Assembly (NCBI RefSeq): GCF_964340395.1
Contig: NC_135550.1
Coordinates: forward strand, 8,189,864 to 8,253,863
Source of the DNA: Glandiceps talaboti
Lineage: Eukaryota > Hemichordata > Enteropneusta > Spengelidae
Direction of reading: 5' to 3'
Length of the DNA stretch: 64,000 nucleotides
The position numbers were made by a program, and so were the translations under genes. This document shows, one piece after another, positions 47,501 through 59,508 of the stretch; position 1 is the first letter of the stretch; every line of letters starts with the position of its first letter. The notes beneath the pieces are model-generated. The model worked only from the letters and a program-made list of their open reading frames with translations. It did no database searches and was not told the origin of the DNA.

Positions 47501-50500
47501 CACTACTTTTGTGCAATATAAATGTCGACATAATACAAACATTTTTTATTAACGTCACTTTCTGTAATATGAGCTGATTTTGGTATGAATCAAGCAAGCT
47601 TTTTGTACATGAAATACAAGAACATATTTTGGCACAATTTTCCCCATATCACCTAATTTAAAATTTAAAAAAAAATACTCTAACTGTATAAATTTAGAAT
47701 AATATCCTTTATCACTGGGATCCACTAAAAAATCCATATTTAAATGACCTGCAGTACAGTAGATGAAGCATCACGCTGTCGGTGCCATTGGGCCATGACT
47801 GGGAGTGCAAGAAGGGAAGTTAACAACTTAGTGAAGCCATCTTTTTTTATTGTCACATTCTTGTGTGCTCTGCTTTTAAACACTAAGTGATAAATATTTA
47901 CATAAAAACTATGGCAACGCCATGGTCCTAGATATAGTGGATTACCTGTGAATTACTTTACACTTACCAAGTGCTGAAATGACATTTCCAAGGGTTACCA
48001 AAGATTTATTGATATTAGCACCTTCCTTTAACCTCTGACCTGTAGCTCCTGTGGCATCAGCCCTCTCACTGAGAAAAGGAAGGAGAAACCAAAATTGTTC
48101 ACCATACATAATTATATCTATACTAAGATGTCCTACAGAACATATAACATTTAGTTGGTGTCAACCAGAGATTGGCTGGTTTTTCAGTACTCACAGGAGG
48201 AGATATTCACAAAACAAACAATTTTAATAAAGATTAATTTTGAATATTTTTTTTTCAACAATCTCTTAAAAAGTGACACAAAGTATACTGATGTTGGACA
48301 TCTGGGGTTGAACATTCCTTTGCTGAGACTCACTTACCAGACAAACCCATAAGAATGTCAAAATGTGATGCAACATATATTGCCTGGATATCTGTGATGA
48401 GAGGTCCTGGGTATATTTTATTCCAAGACTAATCTACTACCAACAAATTCATGACATGAATTGTCCAAATACGACAACAGTGATACAAAATAATGGGAAT
48501 GAGAAGAATCTTATTCCAAAACTTACCTGCCAGCCAAATCCACAAGATGTACTTTACTGGTGGTTTCACTTGGCAAGTCATTGTAGAATCTGGCCTATAA
48601 CAAGAAGATTACAGAAATATTATAATCAAAATTACAGTCTATGACTTTCACTCATTTTTATACATTTCATACACAAATAACACACATGCCTGCAAAACAG
48701 AAATACAATATGGCTGTCTGGATGAGAGCTACATGTATGTGTTTGAACTTTAACCTATCCGATCTTCTCAATGTAGGACCCCCTTATCACTACCACTATT
48801 GTGATCAGAGATCATACAAGTTAAATTAAAGGCCCATGATTCCCTCCCAGGTTTTCACACTGTATCATCCTATCAGTGGAGGTTTTAGTAGTCTGTCAGA
48901 TATGACATTTGTGTCACGCTATCAGCTACCACTCACATGGTGATAGCTGAACAACATAATGTATCTTACAGTCTAGAGATAGAGATGAGGTCATTCTTCA
49001 GTCCAGAACCAATCTTTTTTCTATAGCTCTGCTAGACAACTGTTTTTTTTTTCTTGCCCAAATTTGCATACCATGCCTTTAATCTAGCTTACCTGGGTGA
49101 AATTGATGGTGAATATAGCATGTGACCTGCTACTGGTATCATTCATATTGGTAGAAGCTGTTGTTCTGTATAAAATACAAAATATCAAAACCATAATTCA
49201 TGGAACTAAAGTTATATGGAATGCATTGTTGCACAGAACTGTAGTAGTGCTGGGTCCATATAGCAAACAAAACACATCAGCCCACTGCAGTACACTCTGA
49301 AAATGCAGGAGACATCAATGAAAATTGGGACTCGTTTTCCTGAAAACTATTTCACACAGTTGTGAGTAGGAAATTTCATTCATAACTTAACTATGGACCC
49401 AGTGCATGAATGTTTATGCTCATTGCAGCATAAATGGTATTGCCAATAAGTCAAATATGATAATAACCAAATAATAGCAAATAGGTATCAGCCTCTGTTG
49501 CAACGGTGAATAGGGTGCGAAGTCATCTATTTCGGATGATGAGGTTGATGAATCTGCCTACATTGTCAGACACTTGTTTGCAGAGATTTTCGTGAGAAAG
49601 CGCTAATGGAACCACTTCACCTTTACAAAAATGGCTGTAAAAATCAATAATAAGTTGTCATTGAAGTGGGAAAGAGGTATGCTAAAAGGTGCCCCCAATT
49701 ATACCCAAGCAGCTGGGCTTCAATAACAGTGCTCCAGATACAATGGGTTTTAATACCAGACTCTGGTCAACAACTATACTATGCAACATTTGTTGATGGT
49801 ACGTACTCCATACTCCACACGTCTGCCTTATTAGCACCGCAAATCACTTTAATTTTGAGAAATCAAGAACGTGAATTCTAAGGTAACATATTCAAACACA
49901 TTTTAGCTAGACCTAAGTCAAAAATGTTAGTTTGTGATATCTGGCTTACCTGTGAATATTACCACGGTCCATCAATGTTTCTATATCATGGTAGTCGGAT
50001 ACTAAGTGTTTGGATAAATCTGAAACCATTCAAAAAAGAAGACAGGAATTATGTTGTGTATACAAAGAGACATCCTTATCACCACATTATTCAATGAAGT
50101 AGAGAAATAACAAGAAATGCATCTATTTCACTGGGATTTACCAAATAGATAAAGTCAAATAAAACAAACAATTGTGTTTACAATATTCCTAAAACAATTA
50201 CACATTGAGTTCTCACTTTCACCATCAAAAAACATGGGAGGCTGATTTCTGGTCGCTCATCAACTCAGAGCATGAGGACTGGTAACAGCTAATCTATCCA
50301 TGGCTGTAATTGGTTATAATTCCTCACATTCTGATTGGTCTGTACCAGTGAATATTTTCAAAATGACAAAGCACTGATCTGATTGGCTTTTGGAAACAAA
50401 TATGCCAGCCCACATAGTGGTAATGTTAATCAAGTCAGTTTGTGTATTTAGTGTACATGTGTACTCATAGCAATAAAGCAAGACGATATTCAACATACTT

Positions 50501-53500
50501 TGTTGACAGACCTAAGTAGACTGAATGACTGCCTATAATTTAACGCTAGTTTGAGTGGGGATTGCAGAAAAAGTACAAAAAATGTGCTTGAATTCACTAG
50601 TGTTTTGGTGACCGAGTTTTTCATAGGTGTCCAGATGGCTGCACTATCAGATTCAAATTTGAACAGGTGACCTTAGTGTCAGGTGACAATATTACCCATC
50701 ATATGACATAGTTGATCTGCCATTTTTTTTGTCAGAATTCTGACAAAAATAGCAGTCGTTACCAGTCCTCATTCTTGAAGCCCTAGCGAAGAGGATTATG
50801 GGGACCAGAAACCAGTCTAAAAACATGATGGTTTTAAAGCCGAGAAGTCATCATTTGTATTATTATTATTATATTCTTTATTTCAGGCCATTAAAAAAGT
50901 CCCATACAACCATAAAAAAATAAAAATACTATAGAGAAAAAAACTAATTATACAATACAAGTCGGTAGTTTTTCCAGAAACTGGAGTAAAAATAATTGTC
51001 GGAGAGAATACACGTCTTAATTATTTCATTGTGGCTCTCGTGTAGCCGTTCACCAAATTTGAACAACAAGTTACGTTGTAATGAGGTAAAATTAAAAATA
51101 TTCCTGCTGACACAATTGTTACTTAATATGCTAACTGCCCCTCTAAGGCCAAAAACTAATCGCAACGTGTTGTTATATGCTACCTGTATTTTACGAAGCA
51201 TCGTGTTGCTATAATTACACCAAACTTGTAAACAGTAAACACTACATAAAAAACTCCTAAAAATAATATTTACCACACTACATGTCTTTTCTTTGTGCAA
51301 GCCATCATCGACAACGTTTTGCATGATTGAATCTCCTGAATAGCTAACACATCAAATTTCACTTACTTTGTACATATGGTCCATCCCTGGGATGTTCACG
51401 TACTCGTAAGTTGTGACGTCGTGACTTTAATAAATCACTCACTCTCTCATTATAAATTTCAAGGTAACTGGGAAGAAATTGAACAATTCAATCAATCAAC
51501 AACTTTCAAACAAAATTTGATAACAAACAATGGTTCAAGAGGGAAATAATATTAGAATTTTCCAAAAATTTTGAAATTAAAAAAAAATTATGATAACATA
51601 CATTGTAATTATATAGGTACCAGGTTTTTGTTGACAGTTTCAAGATATTTTCATAACATTTTCTTTAAAAGACGTACACCATGAAATATGTGATGATAAC
51701 TTCATTTATACTAACAATAATTTGAACATTACACAATTCGAAACCATTACATTGAAGTAATTACACACCTGACCTCCGTTCTGTATGAAGTACCTTCACT
51801 TTTATCGCCCTCTATGTGGTTATACAGTGCCTGTCAGATGAAAATATGAATTAATTGAAATGGGGAAAAAACGCATTTGCATGCTTGATTTTTGTCATTA
51901 TCACCAGTATATGAAGCTGTAATTTCTCTCAAGGGGAAAAAAGGGAACAAAACAAAGGAAAACAAAAACAAAGGAAAAATACAAACTTGACAAGTCTTTT
52001 GAAACAATACTGTAATATTTCATTACGTAAGACGTCAACCACAAATTTCTTGACATTTTTAGAATAGGTTATACCCACATAAATTACTTTTTAAATTTCT
52101 GTATAATTCTTTGTTTTTCCATTAAATCACATCACACAAGTGTCTTTCTTTGCCTCTGTATCACAATAAATCTACTTTATTATGATAATGTTCAATATAC
52201 CGATTCAGAGATGTTAATTTGAAATCACTGTCAAATTTCATAATTTTTTGAAATTCAATGTGAGCTGTAACCAAGGCAACATCAGCCATGTTTAACAGTA
52301 TCATAACTTACCTCACAAATTCTTGGAATGAGTCCGATGGCATCCTACAAACAAACAAACAAACAAACACCATGTATGCAGTCAAAAATGGTGGTTGGAC
52401 ATGTTGGTGTTAGCAAGTATTGTAAGCTGTTGTTGTTCAAGTCTTAGTATTTTTTACTTGAACTGAAATGATGTACACATGTACTACCCTCAGTCAACAA
52501 ATTTTGCTAATTTCAACTTTTCTTTCAAAATTCCATACAACTACAATCAATCCCATATTACACCACAAGATTTCTTTCATACTCTTTACTGTTCATTTTA
52601 CTTCATTAGTACCTTATTTATTTATTCACTTTTTATTGTTTTTTCTTCTCTTTACATTGAACTTTCTGTTTAGATAATGTAACCTGACCTCCGACCTCTG
52701 ACAGCGGTCCACTTTTGCCTCATAGCACTTCAGTAGACATGCATATGTATTAGATGTCCAATGAATATTAATGACTCAAAACAGCTTATATTACATTCAT
52801 ACCAATAGCTATGAATATTCATTGCACATCTAACACATAAGTATATTTGCTAAGTCCCATGATGCAACAGCAGACCACAATGAGCTCAATGAAGGTGATC
52901 TGGATTTGGTATTTCTTTGTAATCATGTTAAATTTTATGAATTTATGGAAATAAGCTTATGATTATTTCCTGGAGTGGCAGCATTCTCCTTTAATAATGA
53001 ACATGCCAATAAATTGTAATAAATGAATTACTTAACCTGTTGAGATCTATACATGTATGTTTATGTATATGTAACTAGAGGATAGTGGGAGGGGGAGGGG
53101 GAGGAGGGGGTATATGCAATGACTTACTCTTATATTTGTATACCCTCTGAAGAGTATTTCATCACCTACAGGTAAATTTGTGTGTGTAGCTTTGCAAAAG
53201 CATAAACGTGATAATATTAAGTCCATAACTAATATTATTTTCATAATATTTATGTCATAGTACATATCATTATCTAACACTGTAACATTGTAGCAATACT
53301 TACTGGTTTATTTCCCATCATAGTATATGACTTTCCTGACCCCGTCTGCCCATATGCAAAGACACATGCATTGTATCCCTCAAAGGCATTCTTCAACACT
53401 TCAGTTCCAAGATCTTCAAACACCTACGACCAAACAAAACAAAAAAACAAGCATCATATCACTTGAAGAGACAGGTGGATGGTGAAATAAGGCACCTTGT

Positions 53501-56500
53501 TGAACTCACTGGTTCACTGTCATAAGCATAACTAGAAAATTTCCTGCTATTCCATTGGTAGAGATAATTCTTCCACTATGTAACTTACTGTAATTACGAG
53601 TATGGCTGACGATAGCTACCTGATATTCTTGCTCGTATCAAAACTAGTTTTATCAAAAATTAACCGAACTGAAATGTACAAGAACATTGTATGTGTATTA
53701 TACATACACTTGACATTTCACTTTATTACCACCAGGTTGAATTCTGCTTGGTAGATATACACTATATCGACCCCTATATTCCATGGTGGGTCAGACACCA
53801 GCCCGTTACAAGTAAAGGTAAATAATGGTGACATAAATGTAAGGGAGTGTGTAACAACTGTTCTACTTGAAAAGAAGTGTATGGACTGACCTGCTGTTGG
53901 GATACAAAATGTGGATCTTGACTGTTGTACGACCAATAAGAATAATCATAAATGAAAGTCTTTACTCTTTCTCTCCCTGTATCACCCGATCCTGAACCAG
54001 CTATCTGTAACCATGGAAACACAAACATTTGCATCGATGATCAATAACATTGTTATAATATCCAAAGATTAAATCTCAGAAAAAAATGGTTTTAAGAAGT
54101 TTGTGCATCTTAGGCAATGTTACATTTGAGCGAAATCACTCCAAAATATACTTGTACATTTGTGCCCTAAAAGATGACTCTGGGTATTTTGATGCTAGCA
54201 GCCAGGGTAATCAATTGAAATTCATCGCTAGAGTTTCATGACTTTCTCAGTTTTGTTATTTTGAAAATGCTTTTTTTTCAACCTCAATATAGGAAGAAAT
54301 TTGATAATACTTTCAATTTCCTTATATTAAAGGAACAGTCCACCCAAGAATATTTATGCCAAGTCTAGAGGTTATTCGTGGCTGTGAATTCTTCTAGACA
54401 TAAAGAAGGATTCTAAAACATGGATAGCCTCCAATCTGACTGAAATCCGATGTTGTGTACATGGTGTGATTTGTTTTTGGCTGTTACATTTACTTGTTTG
54501 TTCTTTTGTGGGTACATACATCGGACACAATACCATAGGTTTTATTGAACCCAATCTCGTGTTTATGAGTATCCAATCAGAATCCAGCTTACAATGTAAC
54601 ACTCAACGTTCGAAATTGAAAGAAAGAGAACCACCAAACAATAACAATAACATCATTGTCTGCACTCTGTGCTCATGCTCTTTATGAACAGAGTTCTGTG
54701 AAGTACTGTACCCGTATGTTTCATTGCATTACATGTTCTCATTTGTTGAATATAAAATTCACTCAACACTCTTGTGTGGCTCAGGAAAACCTATGGTATT
54801 GTGTCAGATGTATGTAACAGGCACTCACAAAAGACAAAAGAACAAATGAAGTAAACACACCTGCGAAAAAGAAATCGCGCCATTCACACTACATCAGATT
54901 TTAATCAGATTAATCTAGACTAATTTATGCCTTTCAATCATTCAAATAGGAGACTTTAATCAATATGTAATTATATGTGAATTTTTATCAATGGGATCGA
55001 ATCCTGATAGTGAAAAGTGGGAAATCTGGTCAAATTGTCACAGGTCTGGACACATCTAACCTTACAATTGATTTGACATGACCATTGCAATCATTTTCAT
55101 ATGACCTTTACAATTGTTTTTGAATGACCTTTACAATTAATGACTTGACTTTTGACCTTGTACAATCAAACATCTGAATTTCTTACATGACCACTTAGTT
55201 ATAAATGTGAATGTGTGTCTGATGTCAAAACTTTGCTCCAAATTGGACAAATTATAAGACATAATTTTACATGTACAATGTAAGACTGCACTTTGTGGCA
55301 AAGATTTTTTTTTTATATACGTGTAGCTCATTGGTGAGAAAACATCATGGTAGTGTGAGAACCTGTAATGATTCCCTGACAAATCTTAAGGTCAATCTAT
55401 TCATTGACTTGTAAATTGGATGTGAGAAAGGTTAACTTGTAATTTGTGGGTATCAAAAGGTGTAGAAAACTGTACTGAGCATTACATTAGCTTAGAGACT
55501 TGGCATACTGGCTTGACAGCATACATACAGATTTTATCTTAGCTTACATTTGCTATTTAAAAGAGCACAAGATTTCATGTTGAGATAGACACAATAAAAA
55601 TAACACAGACATCCTTTACAGTGTCTGCTCTGTATTTTATTAAATGTTACAATGTAACAAAAAATACAATGTATCAAAGTGCACAGCAGACACTTTGTAA
55701 AGGATGTCTGTGTGTTGTCTTTATTGTGTCTATCTCACTGACCTTGATAATCATTTAATAGCATTTGCAAGCTAAGACGAAATCTCCTGTAATGTTCTCG
55801 TGAACATCATTTTCAAGCCAGACTGCCAAGTCTCTGTACAGGACTACCATTAGACTGTCGACAGTCGCTCGCGCCTTTTTTTCCCTACGTTTTATCTTAA
55901 CTCCGATCCGGCGCAACACTAGTCTAATCGCAAACTGATATCGAGGGCGCTTGGGCCTTCGGCCCTCGATATCAGTTTGCGAATATACTAGTGTTGCGCC
56001 GGATCGGAGTTTAGATAAAACGTATGGAAAAAAAGGCGCAAGCGAATGTCGACAGTCTAGACTACCATGAGATTAGTGCAATCTTCCTGTATGATCACAT
56101 GTAAATAGAACACACTTCCCTCTATTACAGGGACTGTCAGTAATTAAGACTTCGGAGGGTTATCGTTATCGTGTGACACTGTGCTATAAAGTGGGTTTTG
56201 AAAGAGGAAGTAAAAGTTGCAGAAGGGTGAAATATCAGATTTCTAAAGTAAACTTTAGTTTTTTGTTGATTCAGATGTATTGTATTACGATTAGGCTGGT
56301 TCAACTGTCAGTTTTTATGAGTACTATTCCAAAAAAGTTTTAATTAAGGGGTAACTTTTTATCCATTTTTATCCTCACAGAAGACTACAACATTGCACAA
56401 AAACACACCATTACAACAAAAAGTTATCCCTGTGATTTCACAGACATGAAACTAAAATTCGTACGGTTCTTGTAAGTTTGAATACAGCAGCTTTGATTTC

Positions 56501-57686
56501 AGTTTTCTATATTCATTTTGTAAATTTCTAATTTTCATCACATTTTCATATTTTTCTCACATCATGTAAAAATGTTAGAAGTTTAAAGTAGACAACACAA
56601 GGAAAACAATATAGTGTCTGGTAATGAGGGTCCAATTACTCTGTCTTATAACAGGAGTATACAGTAAAATACCTCATACTGCTTTATAACATTTAAAATG
56701 GGAGGTGATGACAGAAGCATTGTGAGAAGATATTTCCCATGAATCATTGCAGACTGACAACTGGGTCATATGATGGTCATGTGATGACTTACAATAGAAA
56801 TAAAAGATTACCCTGAATAATAATGTTTTGGTGTGATGTCCTACCTTCAAATTGGTGATACTGGTTTTCTTGCCTTCCATTTGGAGAATACATGGTGACT
56901 GCAGGTTGATTTCTCTGGATATAAAAGAGAGAAGAATGAATGAAACTTTCATTCAAAGGCTGAAATGTGCACCAAGAATAGCCAATTTTCCTGACCTTTT
57001 GTGTGACCCTGTGGAGTAGCACATGTCAGGCATAATTAGTGAATAAATAACACCAGCTAACTGTTTATGTTGCCGACTGCCATAACACCCTCTTCCATTA
57101 CAGAAGAACAAATATCTACATTTTATATCAGCTTCCACAGCAAGCTGACACATTTTGAACTGATTTCAAATTCTCATTACATTTTGTAAATAGTCTTTGT
57201 GTGTGTGTGTGACACCAAATGTTGAGATGCAGGTCACACAGGGGTCATGAAAATGGTTAACTCCCTCAGTAAATTATGCTCTGATTGCAGACTTGATAAG
57301 AAAATACATAAATACAAAACTTGCAACAAGTATATATATACTATCATATAGCTATGTGTACACACTTACTCTGAATCTGTCCTGAGCTATTTACACAATT
57401 ATTCATAGAGAAACAATGCAGTGGTTTATGTTGGCCTACAACAGAGGTCTTAGGTTTGTACTACTCGTTCTGTTGCTAAAGATCAAAGGACATAGTGTAG
57501 AAGAATTCTGCAGCGGAAGTATTTAAAAGTTTAGCTAAGTTTTTAAAGTGGTTGCTTTGCAAAGGATTAATGTAACTTCATCAAGGGTACTTGAACTGGG
57601 TGGAGACAAATATTAGCAACAGATCATCATGAGTGGAATGGTATTGAGCAACATATCAAGCATATATACTATCAATGCTTTGCACA

Positions 57687-57751
<65 letters not shown>

Positions 57752-58264
57752 TACATTATATAGGTGAAGATACATACAAAAAGCATATTATGTATATTTT
57801 GATTTTTTTTTCAACACTTGAAAATTACAACCACAAACTAATACACCATTATTTTCAAAGGTGGAATTAATTTGAAAATGACATTGATCATACATTATAT
57901 GTGAGAATTAACCAACTTGGATTGGTGTTTATCAAATACATATACTATAGATTTTGACAGAGAATGAGTTTTGGTTAATTTTGCATCATGGGCTACACCC
58001 TTTTCATGATTATGCTGGTAATGCATGATCAAACAAGTTTGTTTTCTTCCTATCACACATTCTGCATTTACAATGTCAGCTGATCAAGTATTATATCACA
58101 ATAACAGAGAAAAAGTGTGGTCTATGAAGTACTGTGATTGACACACATTCTACTAAATGCATTCTTTATCTAACCATACAGTTGTATCATATCGCAATTG
58201 TTAGAAACATTGTGGTATAAATTGCTTTGCCCTTGGCATGTCCCCTTTTATTGTCATTTCAGCC

Positions 58265-58308
<44 letters not shown>

Positions 58309-59476
58309 TAAAGCGAATGTATAATGCACCTGTCCTCCAAAGAGCTCTAGGCACAGACATAGAATTATTAACAATGACATATTGCTGCTATTAAAAGTTA
58401 CCTTACACATTTGGATCATCCAAGGACAAAACTTTGTCAGGATCCTCCTTTGAGCTTTGATTTAGAGATGAATGGAGTGACATTACTTTCATACAAATAC
58501 ATGTATTTACAAGTCACTTGCATTTTCCTGAATGACATTTACACATCATATCTTGAGGATATTGGATTTTCAACAACAAAAAAATCATCTGTTCACAAAC
58601 TGAATGTGGGACTGCCAAAGACAACATTTTCATGGCCAAAAATTATCTGATCTGATCCTGAAAATCATGACAATTTGATTTGTTGGAAAAATTGAGTTTC
58701 AAATTTCACTGTGAAATGATATGTGCAGCCATTATTTTCTGCTATGTATTTTTCTTACACTGTAGCGGGCTTGCTCAAATGTTGGCACGTTTTGAATAGA
58801 ATTTAAGTTTGTGGCATTTTTTCTTGGAGAGACAGAGCATATACTATCTTAGCTAACCAAGGCAAGAGTGCATTGCAGCTCTGCTTATGACCCATACTGT
58901 AAACCCATCTAAGGCTTCAGTGAGAGAGTTCACATAGTTCCAGCAGTATGATATAATCTTTGATAAGCTATTATATCAAAGGAAGTATTATATGATCATA
59001 ATCTACAGACAACCCTGGTCTATATTTAGAGCTACATGTAATATGTAATAGAAGACACAAGGCATACATGTATGTAAAAACATGGAACTACAGAACAATC
59101 TTTATAATATAGGGAATTTATTCTCACCACAAAAGATAACTTACTCTATAGGCTATGGACTAGTTACAAGTGTGACACACTGAAGTATGAATACATAACA
59201 AAGATAACATTCGTAAAAGTAACAGGCAGTACAGCATGACATAACTGTTCCTAATCATGCTAGCAGACGGTGCCCGGGTCGAGACTACTGACATGACCCT
59301 TAACACCTTACTCCGTATGCAAGCAGGACTACAACGTTCCATGTTGACTATGGTACTTGTGTGCATAAAATATGTATACATACTGTCACTCCCTCGTGTA
59401 CAAATCAACAAACATTAAACAAACATCATAACAAGGCTATAACGATTATTTTATCAATACATTTACATTCAAATAT

Positions 59477-59508
<32 letters not shown>

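Noticed and set aside
59160-59411. 83-codon minus-strand frame upstream of KIF16B exon 2
   Set aside because: Lies in KIF16B intron 1, has no phase-compatible splice sites and no recognised motif.
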